A stretch of DNA of 64,000 bases from Bordetella parapertussis (GCA_945861275.1 CAMATZ010000003.1:62001-126000); one strand, 5' to 3'. Positions 28,624-37,743 are shown, numbered from the stretch's first letter. Program-made: numbers and translations. Notes: generated by a model from the letters alone, not told the origin.

Positions 28624-29597
28624 ATTTGCAGCTACGCGCTTTCTTGCTGCCTGTAGTCGCGGCCCTGCTGGCAATGCCGGGCGTCGCACGGGCACAGCAG
28701 AAATTCCCGAGCAAGCCGATTCGCTTTGTAGTGCCATTCTCACCGGGTGGCGGCACCGACACCATGGCGCGGGTTATCGCGCACAAGATGGGCGAGAACT
28801 GGGGACAGCCGGTGGTGATCGAAAACCGCACCGGCGCGGGTGGCGCGATCGGCACCGCCATTGTCGCCAAGGCCACCCCCGACGGCCACACGCTGCTGGT
28901 GAGTTCCGCTGGTTTCATCATCAGCGCTGCGCTGCACCCCAAAAACCTTCCTTATGATGCGTTGAGGGATTTCACCGGCGTTACCCAGATCGGATATTCG
29001 ACGAGTACGCTGGTGGTGCCGCAGGCGCTCGGCGTCAAGTCGGTCAAGGACTTTATAGAATTTGCCCGGGCGAGGCCGGGCAAGATCTTCTTCAGCTCCG
29101 GCGGCGCCGGCAGTTCGACGCACCTGAGCGGCGAGCGCTTCAGGCTTGCCGCCGGCATTAAAGCTGTGCATGTCGGGTTCAAGGGTTCATCGGACGCCAT
29201 GCTCGAGGTGGTGGCGGGGCGTGTCCACTATGTCATTACCGGCCTGCTTACCACGTTGCCGCACATCCAGGACGGGAAGTTAGTGGCGTTGGCGGTGGCC
29301 ACGCCCATACGTTCACCGTTGTTACCGGAGGTGCCTGCTCTCGCCGAGATACTGCCCGGCTATAAGCGGGAAGGCTCACATGTCATGCTGGCGCCGGCCG
29401 CAACGCCACGTCACATCGTGAATCAGATTAGCAAAGAGGTGCGGCGCATTTTTGAGCTACCCGATGTCAAAGAACGCCTGAAGAATTTCGACTATCTCCT
29501 GTCCCCGACCACGCCGGAGGAACTGGACAAGATTCTGCGCACCGACATCGAAACGTTTTCCGAGTTGATCACGCGCGCAGGCCTACGCGCCAAATGA
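28620..29597 (+). CDS. Bug/TctC-type periplasmic solute-binding protein
   Basis: Periplasmic binding protein for a carboxylate or aromatic solute in tripartite tricarboxylate transport, 325 residues from the GTG at 28620, which overlaps the preceding stop by four bases. Signal peptide of about 25 residues ending VARAQQ. Family hallmarks: FPSKPIRFVVPFSPGGGTD, IENRTGAGGAIG, VAKATPDGHTLL and FSSGGAGSSTHLSGE. No membrane subunits (TctA/TctB) are nearby, which is common for this greatly expanded family in Burkholderiales. Confidence 0.93.
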   Translation: MNLQLRAFLLPVVAALLAMPGVARAQQKFPSKPIRFVVPFSPGGGTDTMARVIAHKMGENWGQPVVIENRTGAGGAIGTAIVAKATPDGHTLLVSSAGFIISAALHPKNLPYDALRDFTGVTQIGYSTSTLVVPQALGVKSVKDFIEFARARPGKIFFSSGGAGSSTHLSGERFRLAAGIKAVHVGFKGSSDAMLEVVAGRVHYVITGLLTTLPHIQDGKLVALAVATPIRSPLLPEVPALAEILPGYKREGSHVMLAPAATPRHIVNQISKEVRRIFELPDVKERLKNFDYLLSPTTPEELDKILRTDIETFSELITRAGLRAK

Positions 29598-29730
29598 GGG
29601 GTGGCCTGCAGCAGCCCCTGCTGCTACCCGCCCTGGATGCGCGCGGTTCGGTTCTTTATGTATTGGGTGCAGGGCATTTCAGCTGGTGGTCCAGTGACGC
29701 GCCGGCACTACTTGTGCTATCGTTGGAAGC

Positions 29731-30699
29731 ATGAATATTCTGATCATTCCCGGTGTGACCATGCCCACGGTGGACGATGCGCTTCTCGCGCGTATTCGCG
29801 AAGCCGCGGGCCCCGCAGTTCGCATCACCGTGGCAAAGTCCGCGGCAGAGGCCATCGACGCCATGGAAGATGTCGAGATCGTGCTGGGCATGATCACGCC
29901 CGCCATGTTCGCCCGCGCGCGTAAGCTGTGCTGGGTGCACGCCATTACCTCGGGTGCGGATTCTTATCTTTTTCCCGAGATGGTGCAGAGCGAAGTGATG
30001 CTCTCGGGCGACAAGGGCCTGGTGGGTACGCATCTGGCGGACCATACCTTCGCGCTGTTGCTGTCGCTCACGCGCCGCCTGGCGCGCGCCGTGCAGGATG
30101 CGCCGAACTCATGGAAAAACCGGGTGGCGTATCGCGCCGAGGAATTCGAGCTCGAGGGCCGCACCATGGGCATCGTAGGGTTTGGCGGCACCGGCCGCCA
30201 GATTGCGCGCCGCGCGAACGCCTTTGGCATGCGCTGCATTGCTGTCGACTGCGATCCCGTTCCGCCGTCGGCTGAAGTGCCGGTGGTGTGGGGTCGCGAG
30301 AGGCTGGATGAATTGTTAAGCACCGCGGATGTGGTGACCTCCGGCCTGCCGCTGACGCGAGACACGCGCAACATCTTCGATGCACGAGCTTTCGGACTGA
30401 TGAAAGCCTCGGCCCTTTTTGTCAATGTCACGCGCGGCGAGCTGATGGATAGCAATGCGCTGATCGCGGCCGTAAAAAATGGCCAGATTGCCGGGGCGGG
30501 CCTTGACGTTGCGCCGCAGGAGCCACTGCCGCCGGATCATGCGCTGTGGTCAACGCTTAACATCGTCATGACACCCCATACCGCGGGCGCGAGCCAGTTT
30601 CGCATCAGCCGAAATCTCGACCGCTTCTGCCGCAATATTGCGCACTACCGCGCTGCCGAGCCGCTGGAAGGGCAGATCAACAAGACACGCGGTTTCTGA
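29731..30699 (+). CDS. D-isomer-specific 2-hydroxyacid dehydrogenase
   Basis: NAD(P)-dependent reductase/dehydrogenase of 322 residues. Rossmann motif VGFGGTGRQIARRA (about residue 149), catalytic Arg in NVTRGELMD, Glu in PQEPLPPDH and His in MTPHTAGAS. The specificity cannot be assigned; lactate/glyoxylate/phosphoglycerate reductases share this fold. It lies between the Bug gene and the acyl-CoA dehydrogenase on the same strand. Confidence 0.92.
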   Translation: MNILIIPGVTMPTVDDALLARIREAAGPAVRITVAKSAAEAIDAMEDVEIVLGMITPAMFARARKLCWVHAITSGADSYLFPEMVQSEVMLSGDKGLVGTHLADHTFALLLSLTRRLARAVQDAPNSWKNRVAYRAEEFELEGRTMGIVGFGGTGRQIARRANAFGMRCIAVDCDPVPPSAEVPVVWGRERLDELLSTADVVTSGLPLTRDTRNIFDARAFGLMKASALFVNVTRGELMDSNALIAAVKNGQIAGAGLDVAPQEPLPPDHALWSTLNIVMTPHTAGASQFRISRNLDRFCRNIAHYRAAEPLEGQINKTRGF

Positions 30700-30769
30700 A
30701 AGCGGTGCATCCGAGTCTCGCCGCGTGCCGTGGGCAACTGCACGCGGCCCACATCAGGGAGGGCTGAAT

Positions 30770-32002
30770 ATGGACTTTGCATACACGCCGGCGCAGGAGG
30801 CGCTGCGGCAAGAGGTGCGCGACTTCATCGCCAGGGAATTCACCCCCGAGGTCTACGCGGAGATGGAGGAACATAACGAAGGCCGTCCTTTCCACCGCAC
30901 CGCCTGCCGCACGCCGCATGTGAGCGCGTTCTTCCAGAAAATTGCCGACCGCGGCTGGGTGGGCATCAGCTACCCGAAGGAGTACGGCGGTCAGGGTGGT
31001 GACCGCATCTCGCAGTACATCGTCGAAGAAGAGTTGTATCGGGTTAACATCACCGTGTCGCTCGGCGGCAGTGGCGCACCGGCGATCATGGCTGCCGGCA
31101 CGGAGGAACAAAAGCGCTACTTCATCCCTAAGCTGATCACCGGCGAAATCATGTTCGCGCAAGGCTTTACCGAGCCGCGTGGCGGCGCTGACCTCGCCTC
31201 GCTGCAATGCCGCGCGGTGCGCGACGGCGACTACTACGTCATCAACGGGCAGAAGATCTACACCTCCAACGCGGAATCCGCCACGCACATCTACATCATG
31301 GTGCGGACCAACAAGGACGCGCCCAAGCACGAGGGGATTTCGATCCTGCTGGTGCCGATGGACACCCCCGGCATCACCATACGCCCGTTGTGGAGCATCC
31401 AGAACGATCCGCGCGCGCCGCAGACCACCACTTATGGTCATGCGCGAACCAATGAGACGTTTTACGACAACGTGCGGGTACACAAATCCGCGCTGCTGGG
31501 AGAGGAGAATAAAGGCTGGCGCGTCGGCTCGATGGGCCTGAACCTCGACCGGGTCGGCGCCGCGCGTTACCTGATATCGGTGCGGCGCGACGAGGACATC
31601 GTCAACTGGATCAAGAGCAGCCGTGAACTGGGAGAGTACTGTCCGGCGAATGACGCGGCCATCCGCGACAAGGTGGCAGAGCTGTGGACCGAGGCGCAAG
31701 TGTGCCGGCTGATGACCATGCGCAGCATGTCGATTGTCGAGCGCGGCGGCAAGTTTACCTACGAAGGCTCCGCCGAAAAGGTGTGGGCGCCCGAGCATGG
31801 CGTAAGGACCACCGAGGCCATCACACAGATGCTCGGCCCCTATGGCCAGTTGCTGAACGGTTCGCCGCGCGCGATCCGCAACGGGTTATTCGCACACAAC
31901 CTGATGGGGGCTTTCCAGTCCGGGATCAACCACGGCAGCGTACAGGTCATGCGCGATCAGGTTGCCCGGCGGGGCCTGAGTATGCCGCGCGCCAAGCGCT
32001 AG
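30770..32002 (+). CDS. Acyl-CoA dehydrogenase family protein
   Basis: FAD flavoenzyme of 410 residues, start chosen at ATG 30770 after GGGAGGG because it gives the family N-terminus MDFAYTPAQEALRQEVRDF. The three-domain ACAD fold is visible: N-terminal helices, beta domain with FAQGFTEPRGGADLASL and YYVINGQKIYTSNAE, and C-terminal helices with LNLDRVGAARY. Might oxidise an acyl-CoA made by the neighbouring enzymes. Followed after five bases by the rhodanese gene, so likely an operon. Confidence 0.92.
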   Translation: MDFAYTPAQEALRQEVRDFIAREFTPEVYAEMEEHNEGRPFHRTACRTPHVSAFFQKIADRGWVGISYPKEYGGQGGDRISQYIVEEELYRVNITVSLGGSGAPAIMAAGTEEQKRYFIPKLITGEIMFAQGFTEPRGGADLASLQCRAVRDGDYYVINGQKIYTSNAESATHIYIMVRTNKDAPKHEGISILLVPMDTPGITIRPLWSIQNDPRAPQTTTYGHARTNETFYDNVRVHKSALLGEENKGWRVGSMGLNLDRVGAARYLISVRRDEDIVNWIKSSRELGEYCPANDAAIRDKVAELWTEAQVCRLMTMRSMSIVERGGKFTYEGSAEKVWAPEHGVRTTEAITQMLGPYGQLLNGSPRAIRNGLFAHNLMGAFQSGINHGSVQVMRDQVARRGLSMPRAKR

Positions 32003-32007
32003 CCGGG

Positions 32008-33606
32008 ATGAGCGAGCCTGTTCGAACGATAGACGCTGCAGGACTTAAAGCAGCGCTGCATGATGGCAAGGAGATCGCGCTACTGGATGCGCGGGAAGAA
32101 GTGCCGTTTGACGCCCGCCATTTGCTGATGGCGGCCTGCGTGCCGCTCAGCCGGCTGGAAATGCTGGTCGATGCGTGCGTGCCGCGCCGCACTGCACGGG
32201 TGGTGTGGTGCGACGACGGCATGGGTTTGGCAGAGCGCGCCGCGGTGCGCATGGCATCGCTCGGTTACAGCGACGTGACAGTGCTCGCCGGTGGAATCGC
32301 GGCGTGGGAGGCGCATGGGTTTCGCATTTACAGCGGTGTTCACGTGCCGAGCAAAGCATTCGCCGAAGTCGTCGAGCATCAGACAGGCACTCCCTGGATC
32401 ACCGCCGAAGCGCTGAAGGAACTGATAGACAGCAAGGCCGATATCGCGCTGTTCGACAGCCGCTCCTACGAGGAATTCCACAGCAACAGCATTCCGACCG
32501 CGATCAGCGTGCCCGGTGCGGAACTGGTCTATCGGTTTGCCGATCTGGTGCCGTCACCTGCAACGATGGTGGTGGTGAACTGTGGCGGACGCACACGCAG
32601 CATCATTGGTGCGCAGTCGCTGATCAATGCCGGGGTGCCGAATAAAGTTGTTTCGCTGAAGAATGGCACGCAGGCCTGGCACCTCTCGGGCTTCCAGGTC
32701 CTCAGCGGTTCAAGTGCCAGGCCACCTGCGGTTTCAGCGCGCGGCCATGTAGCGGCACGAGCGGCGGCCGAGCGGGTGGCGCAACGGTTTGGTATCGCGA
32801 GCATCGACGCCGCCACCCTGGCCCAGTGGCAGAGCGAATCGGCAACCCGCACGCTGTATGTGTTCGATGTGCGTACACCGGAGGAGTACATGGCGGGGCA
32901 TATCCCCGGTATGAAGAACGTTCCCGGCGGTCAGTTGGTGCAGGAAACCGACCGCCATGCCGCCACCTGGGGTGCGCGCATTGTGCTGGTGGATGATGAT
33001 GGCGTGCGCGCGGTGATGACCACGCATTGGATGAAGCAGATGGGTTGGGATGCCGTTGCCATGACCGTCGACCTGCACGCGCAAAAGTTGCAAACCGGTC
33101 CCTGGCAGCCCCGCGTGCTGGGTCTCGATGGCCTGACGATTCCTACCATCGACGCTGCTTCGTTGCGCCAGCGCGCGCAGGCGAATGATACGATCATCGA
33201 CGTGGATTGGAGTCGTGATTATCGCGACGCTCATATTCCCGGCGCGTGGTATGGGATACGCGCGCGGCTCGATCAGATACTGGCGCAACTGCCGCCGTCG
33301 GATACGGTGATATTCACATCGTCCGATGGCGTTCTTGCGCGGTTGGCTGCCGCTGATTTGTTGAAAAAAGATGCGCCGCCAGTCCTGGTATTGACGGGCG
33401 GAACGGCGGCCTGGCGCGCGGCGGGTTTTCCAGTGGAGCGGGGAGCGACACGGGTGGCGACATTGCCGGACGACGCACGCCTGAGAGCGCGGGAGCAAGG
33501 CGAAAAAGTTGAAGAGGCGATGCGCGAGTATCTGTCATGGGAGATACATCTGGCTGAGCAAATGGCCGCAGATGACGATCAGCGTTTCAGGATTGTTGCC
33601 GCCTGA
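32008..33606 (+). CDS. Four-domain rhodanese-like protein
   Basis: 532 residues made of four rhodanese modules in tandem. Module 1 (about 1-105) has its loop cysteine at Cys68 (VVWCDDGMG); module 2 (about 130-235) has Cys192 (NCGGRTRS); module 3 (about 265-365) has Asp329 where the cysteine should be; module 4 (about 385-490) has Thr/Ser near 437-438. So two modules look capable of carrying persulfide and two look structural. Each keeps the DxRxxxE(F/Y)xxxHIPGA pattern. A ~530-residue four-domain family is known beside cysteine dioxygenase in some Burkholderiales, hinting at thiol/sulfite metabolism; that link is inference. Confidence 0.9.
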   Translation: MSEPVRTIDAAGLKAALHDGKEIALLDAREEVPFDARHLLMAACVPLSRLEMLVDACVPRRTARVVWCDDGMGLAERAAVRMASLGYSDVTVLAGGIAAWEAHGFRIYSGVHVPSKAFAEVVEHQTGTPWITAEALKELIDSKADIALFDSRSYEEFHSNSIPTAISVPGAELVYRFADLVPSPATMVVVNCGGRTRSIIGAQSLINAGVPNKVVSLKNGTQAWHLSGFQVLSGSSARPPAVSARGHVAARAAAERVAQRFGIASIDAATLAQWQSESATRTLYVFDVRTPEEYMAGHIPGMKNVPGGQLVQETDRHAATWGARIVLVDDDGVRAVMTTHWMKQMGWDAVAMTVDLHAQKLQTGPWQPRVLGLDGLTIPTIDAASLRQRAQANDTIIDVDWSRDYRDAHIPGAWYGIRARLDQILAQLPPSDTVIFTSSDGVLARLAAADLLKKDAPPVLVLTGGTAAWRAAGFPVERGATRVATLPDDARLRAREQGEKVEEAMREYLSWEIHLAEQMAADDDQRFRIVAA

Positions 33607-33799
33607 CGCTTGTTAGCGGGCGCCAGTGACAGTATAGGGAAGACAACTGGCAGCGCTATTTCGCGCGATGGAAAACAATGCCCCGGCCGCAGTTGCGGAA
33701 GGTGTTGCACAAGTCACGCGCCAATTGCGCAAGCCCTCCGCGCGACGTAAACCCTGGTAGCAAGCGATTGGATTGGAGATGCGATTCGCCATTTGACAA

Positions 33800-33827
33800 A
33801 TCGTTATATATGAATGAATATAGCGAT
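33800..33827. promoter_or_regulatory. ModE-box-like operator upstream of modA
   Basis: ATCGTTATAT, eight bases, ATATAGCGAT: two 10-base half-sites matching at nine positions as an inverted repeat, 18 bases before the modA start. It closely resembles the known ModE operator halves (CGCTATATA-type). Binding of Mo-loaded ModE here would repress the uptake genes. Confidence 0.8.
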
Positions 33828-33845
33828 CATTCCATAAGAGCGATC

Positions 33846-34613
33846 ATGAAATATCTATATCGGTGCGTCTTCGCATTTACGCTAAGTCTGCTGCTCGTCG
33901 CAGCGAGCCCCATATGTCATGCAGCGGAAACGTTCACCGTATTTGCCGCAGCCAGTCTCAAGAACGCGCTTGACGACATCGTGAAAGCGCACCAAATCAG
34001 AACCGGCGACAAAGGGGTTGTGTCCTATGGCGCCAGTCCGGCGCTCGCGCGGCAGATAGAGTCAGGCGCACCGGCGGATATATTCGTTTCAGCCGATCTC
34101 GACTGGATGGATTACGTTGAAAAACGCAGCTTGATTAAAGCGGCCTCCCGGCAAAATCTGCTGCGCAATACCTTAGTGCTGATCGCGCCGTCCGACAGCA
34201 GGACAACACTTAAGATCGCGCCCGGCTTCGCTCTGGCATCGGCGCTGGGCAAGGAGCGTCTTGCGATGGCCGACCCCAATAGCGTTCCTGCCGGGAAATA
34301 CGGTAAGGCGTCACTGGAAGCGCTGGGGGTGTGGAAAGACGTTCAGGCCAGCGTGGCGGCAACGGAGAACGTGCGCGCCGCGCTAATGCTGGTTGCGCGC
34401 GGGGAGACGCCCTTCGGCATCGTTTACAGCACCGATGCCGCGGTTGAGCAGAAGGTGCGCATCGTGGGGCAATTCCCGGAGAACACGCATCCGCCTATCG
34501 TCTATCCGGTGGCGTTGGTGGCAACCAGCAAGAGCAGCGCCGCAGCATCTTTTTTGTCATCGCTGAGCCAACCTGTCGCCCGCGCGATTTTCGAGAAGTA
34601 CGGATTCAAGTAA
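33846..34613 (+). CDS. modA: Molybdate-binding periplasmic protein
   Basis: Captures molybdate or tungstate for the ModBC transporter. 255 residues; start at ATG 33846, giving a signal peptide of about 26 residues ending CHAAET. The mature part has the family FAAASLKNALDDI, VVSYGASPALARQIESGAPADIFVSAD and VRAALMLVARGE motifs, with serine oxyanion ligands in the first two. An ATG further upstream would destroy the signal peptide. Followed by the short ModE gene after five bases. Confidence 0.96.
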   Translation: MKYLYRCVFAFTLSLLLVAASPICHAAETFTVFAAASLKNALDDIVKAHQIRTGDKGVVSYGASPALARQIESGAPADIFVSADLDWMDYVEKRSLIKAASRQNLLRNTLVLIAPSDSRTTLKIAPGFALASALGKERLAMADPNSVPAGKYGKASLEALGVWKDVQASVAATENVRAALMLVARGETPFGIVYSTDAAVEQKVRIVGQFPENTHPPIVYPVALVATSKSSAAASFLSSLSQPVARAIFEKYGFK

Positions 34614-34618
34614 TTTCG

Positions 34619-34987
34619 ATGCGCTATCCGGGCCTTACCTTACGCATTTTGGGAGCAAGCGACCCCGCTATGGGGCCGGGCAAAGCGGAGCTTATTTCGC
34701 ATATCGAAGCCACCGGTTCGATTTCGGCTGCGGCACGCCAGATGAATATGTCGTACCGGCGTGCGTGGCTGCTGGTGGAAGCTATTAATGACAGTTTCGT
34801 CGAACCTGTGGTGTTGACGGCCATTGGCGGCAAGCGCGGCGGCGGCACGCAGGTCACGCCATTCGGTCAACAACTGGTGGTGCAATTTCGTGCGATGGAG
34901 GATAAGGCTTCTGCCGCCATAGCCGACGATATCGCGCGATACACACAGAAATTGCGCAGGCCCGCTGCAAAGCGCAAATCCCGTTAG
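34619..34987 (+). CDS. modE: ModE-type regulator lacking the molybdate-binding domain
   Basis: Winged helix-turn-helix of the ModE/LysR N-terminal type, 122 residues: PAMGPGKAELISHIEATGSISAAAR, then MSYRRAWLLVEAIN and GKRGGGTQVTPFG. Full E. coli ModE has about 260 residues, with two molybdate-binding Mop/TOBE domains after this module; here they are absent and a short basic tail (KLRRPAAKRKSR) follows. Single-domain ModE proteins are known; how this one senses molybdate is open. It sits between modA and modB and two candidate operators flank it. Confidence 0.92.
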   Translation: MRYPGLTLRILGASDPAMGPGKAELISHIEATGSISAAARQMNMSYRRAWLLVEAINDSFVEPVVLTAIGGKRGGGTQVTPFGQQLVVQFRAMEDKASAAIADDIARYTQKLRRPAAKRKSR

Positions 34988-35024
34988 CAAGCAGCAGCAT
35001 TGATGATTGTGCAATGCGTGGAGA

Positions 35025-35053
35025 ATCGCTATATTCTGTGATGCATATCGATC
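35025..35053. promoter_or_regulatory. Second ModE-box-like site, upstream of modB
   Basis: ATCGCTATAT and, with the same spacing as the modA site, CATATCGAT. The left half is a perfect ModE half-site; the right half matches at about seven of ten positions. It lies about 57 bases before modB and suggests a second, weaker Mo-controlled start inside the cluster. Confidence 0.55.
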
Positions 35054-35109
35054 TGGATTGATATTCGTAAGTATTTGTTTCCATTATAGTTTTTACTTTA
35101 CAGATCACA

Positions 35110-35817
35110 ATGCTTTCACCAGAAGAAATCGACATCATTCTCCTCAGTCTGAAGGTTGCGCTGTGGAGCATGGTAATGAGCTTGCCGTTCGGGTTGGCGA
35201 CGGCGTACGTGCTGGCGCGCCATGATTTTCCGGGCAAGAGTTTGTTTGACGCATGCGTGCATCTGCCGCTGGTGTTGCCGCCGGTGGTTGTCGGTTTTTC
35301 GTTACTGTTGCTCTTCGGGCGGCGTGGACCGCTGGGCGTATTCCTCGAAGAATGGTTTGGCATCGTCGTTGCGTTTCGCTGGAGCGGTGCGGCCATCGCG
35401 TGCGCAGTAATGAGTTTTCCGTTGATGGTGCGTGCGATGCGTTTGTCGATCGAGGCCATTGACCCCAAACTCGAAGCGGCGGCGCAAACGCTGGGTGCAG
35501 GGCGGCTGGGCGTGTTGCTCACCATTACGTTGCCGCTGGCATTGCCGGGTATTTTGACCGGCTTGCTGCTGGGGTTTGCGCGCAGCCTCGGTGAATTCGG
35601 CGCGACGATTACCTTTGTTTCAAGCATACCAGGTGAAACCGTGACGCTGCCGCTGGCTATTTATGCCTTGTGGCAAGTGCCCGGCGGTGAGGCGGCGGCG
35701 CAGCGGCTGTGCGTGCTGTCGCTGATACTTTCACTGGCCGCGCTGATGTTGTCCGAGGTGCTGATGAAGCGCGCCAATCGCCGGATTCTGGGCTATGACA
35801 CTATCCGTCGAAATTAG
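35110..35817 (+). CDS. modB: Molybdate ABC transporter permease
   Basis: Inner-membrane permease of 235 residues with about five or six transmembrane helices. The EAA loop that contacts ModC is visible around EAAAQTLGAGRLGVLLTITLPLALPGI, and the C-terminal FARSLGEFGATITFVSSIPGET is typical of ModB/CysU-type permeases. Its end overlaps the modC start by 23 bases. A copy of the GTAAGTATTTGTTT motif lies 30 bases upstream. Confidence 0.96.
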   Translation: MLSPEEIDIILLSLKVALWSMVMSLPFGLATAYVLARHDFPGKSLFDACVHLPLVLPPVVVGFSLLLLFGRRGPLGVFLEEWFGIVVAFRWSGAAIACAVMSFPLMVRAMRLSIEAIDPKLEAAAQTLGAGRLGVLLTITLPLALPGILTGLLLGFARSLGEFGATITFVSSIPGETVTLPLAIYALWQVPGGEAAAQRLCVLSLILSLAALMLSEVLMKRANRRILGYDTIRRN

Positions 35818-36886
35818 CCACCAGCAGGGCAGCTTCAGCCTCGACGCGGCGTTCGAATGCGGCGCGGGCGTAACCGCGCTTTTTGGCCGCTCAGGCACAG
35901 GCAAGACCACGCTGGTCAATGCCATCGCGGGGCTCATACGCCCGCGCAAGGGGCGTGTCGTGTTCGACAGCGAAACGTTGTTTGATTCCCAACGCGGCAT
36001 TCATGTGCGCGCGGGACGGCGGCGTTTCGGTTACGTGTTTCAGGAAGGGCGTCTGTTTCCGCATTTCACCGTGCGGCAGAACCTTACCTACTCGCACTGG
36101 TTTGATCGCGGGCTGCATTCGGCGCGCGATTTCACGCACGTGGTCGAACTTTTGGGTATTGGCGGATTGTTGCACCGGCGTCCGGCGCAGTTGTCAGGAG
36201 GAGAAAAGCAACGCGTAGCTATCGGCCGCGCCTTGCTGGCCAAGCCGCGCTTGCTGTTGCTGGATGAGCCTCTGGCATCGCTCGACGGTGAGCGCAAGCA
36301 TGAAATTCTGCGTTACCTGCGTTTGCTGCGCGACGAAACGCGCATTCCGATGGTGTATGTCAGCCACGCGGTTGAGGAAGTGTTGGCGCTGGCCGATCAG
36401 GTAGTGTTGCTGGCGGCGGGGCGGGTGATGGCATCAGGCACGGTGGAAGAAGTGATGGGACGGCCCGATCTGCGTCCGGCCACCGGCGTGTTTGAGGGCG
36501 GGGCGGTGATCGAGACGCGTGTCATCGGCGTGGATTTGGACGATGGACTTGCGACGCTGGGTTTCGATGGCGGCACGCTGACGGTCGGCAATTTCGGTGC
36601 GCAAACCGGCGAGCGAGCGCGTGTGCGCATACGCGCGCGCGAAGTATCGATTGCACTGGAGCCGCCGCAGCACATCAGCATTCAAAATGTTCTGCGCGGC
36701 AGGATTACCGCTATTGATACGCCGCGCGGCAGCAGCGTCAACGTGACGATTGCGGTGGGATCCGCAACGTTACGTTCGCGGATCACCCAGCGCTCCGTGC
36801 GGCAACTCGCACTGGCGCCGGGCATGGAAGTTTATGCGCTGATTAAGGCGATATCACTAGACAATCAGCTAGACCTGCGTACCTAG
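35795..36886 (+). CDS. modC: Molybdate ABC transporter ATPase
   Basis: Energises molybdate import. 363 residues: ABC domain with Walker A GRSGTGKTTL (Lys37), signature LSGGEKQRVAIGRALL, Walker B LLLLDEPLASLD and the H-loop YVSHAVEEV; the C-terminal TOBE/Mop domain (about 290-355) may bind molybdate and give trans-inhibition. Since the local ModE lacks this domain, ModC's Mop domain is the only one encoded here. Confidence 0.96.
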   Translation: MTLSVEISHQQGSFSLDAAFECGAGVTALFGRSGTGKTTLVNAIAGLIRPRKGRVVFDSETLFDSQRGIHVRAGRRRFGYVFQEGRLFPHFTVRQNLTYSHWFDRGLHSARDFTHVVELLGIGGLLHRRPAQLSGGEKQRVAIGRALLAKPRLLLLDEPLASLDGERKHEILRYLRLLRDETRIPMVYVSHAVEEVLALADQVVLLAAGRVMASGTVEEVMGRPDLRPATGVFEGGAVIETRVIGVDLDDGLATLGFDGGTLTVGNFGAQTGERARVRIRAREVSIALEPPQHISIQNVLRGRITAIDTPRGSSVNVTIAVGSATLRSRITQRSVRQLALAPGMEVYALIKAISLDNQLDLRT

Positions 36887-36947
36887 CCAGTGTAGTATTA
36901 AAACGTTAATAAAAACAAATACTTACATACAAAAGCGCATTGTAGAC

Positions 36948-37445
36948 ATGAAAATTTTTGGATTCGCCGGTTACTCCGGCAGCGGCAAGACGACCTTAAT
37001 CGAGAAACTGATTCCGCTGTTGACGGCACGGAGCCTCAAGGTGTCGTTGATCAAGCACGCCCATCACACCTTTGATGTGGATACGCCGGGCAAGGATTCC
37101 TATCGCCATCGTCACGCCGGCTGCACCGAGGTGCTGGTGACCTCATCGCGGCGCTGGGTGCTGATGCACGAGCTGCGCGGGGCAGCAGAGCCGGATCTGC
37201 ATGCGCAGCTCACGCATCTGTCGCCCTGTGATTTGGTGCTGGTGGAAGGCTTCAAGTACGAATCGATCCCGAAAATCGAGGTTTATCGCGCGCAAGTGGG
37301 CGAGCCGTTGTTACACCCGCACGATAGCAATATCGTGGCTGTGGCGAGCGATGCGCGCCTGCATACCGCATTGCCGCAACTGGATCTGAATCAGCCGCCG
37401 CAGATTGCCGAGTTCATGCTCAAACATTTGGGGTTTGCAACATGA
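36948..37445 (+). CDS. mobB: Molybdopterin-guanine dinucleotide biosynthesis adaptor
   Basis: GTP-binding protein that assists MobA in making the guanine-dinucleotide form of the molybdenum cofactor. 165 residues: P-loop GYSGSGKTTLIEKL at the N-terminus, IKHAHHTFDVDTPGKDSYRH typical of MobB, and DLVLVEGFKYESIPKIEV. Begins a second Mo unit after modABC, with the motif TAAAAACAAATACTTAC 22 bases ahead of the ATG. Confidence 0.95.
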   Translation: MKIFGFAGYSGSGKTTLIEKLIPLLTARSLKVSLIKHAHHTFDVDTPGKDSYRHRHAGCTEVLVTSSRRWVLMHELRGAAEPDLHAQLTHLSPCDLVLVEGFKYESIPKIEVYRAQVGEPLLHPHDSNIVAVASDARLHTALPQLDLNQPPQIAEFMLKHLGFAT

Positions 37446-37487
37446 ACGCCGCTTGGTTTCGGCCGAGCGCGGTTGCATAATATCGCC

Positions 37488-37742
37488 ATGATTACTGTGT
37501 GCTATTTTGCGCGGCTGCGAGAAGCTTTCGGCATGGCGTCCGAAAAACTGGCGCTGCCTGCCGGCGTCGAAGCCCTCGAGGGCGTGCGTGCGGCATTGGC
37601 GGCGCGTGGCGGGGTGTGGGCGCATGAACTGGCGGCGGGGCGTGCGTTTCGTGCAGCGGTGAATCAGCATATTGCCGCCGCCGATACGCCAGTGAAAGAC
37701 GGCGATGAAGTGGCATTTTTTCCACCGGTGACCGGGGGTTGA
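37488..37742 (+). CDS. moaD: Molybdopterin synthase small subunit
   Basis: Ubiquitin-fold sulfur carrier of molybdopterin synthase. 84 residues from ATG 37488; ends in the required double glycine (PPVTGG), which is adenylated by MoeB and thiocarboxylated. ATG 37488 gives the family start ITVCYFARLREAFG; an upstream in-frame start would add five residues without RBS. Followed after one base by moaE. Confidence 0.96.
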   Translation: MITVCYFARLREAFGMASEKLALPAGVEALEGVRAALAARGGVWAHELAAGRAFRAAVNQHIAAADTPVKDGDEVAFFPPVTGG

Positions 37743-37743
37743 T

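Noticed and set aside
36887-36947. Possible molybdenum-cofactor riboswitch before mobB
   Set aside because: The spacer is 61 bases, too short, and holds only the recurrent AT-rich motif.
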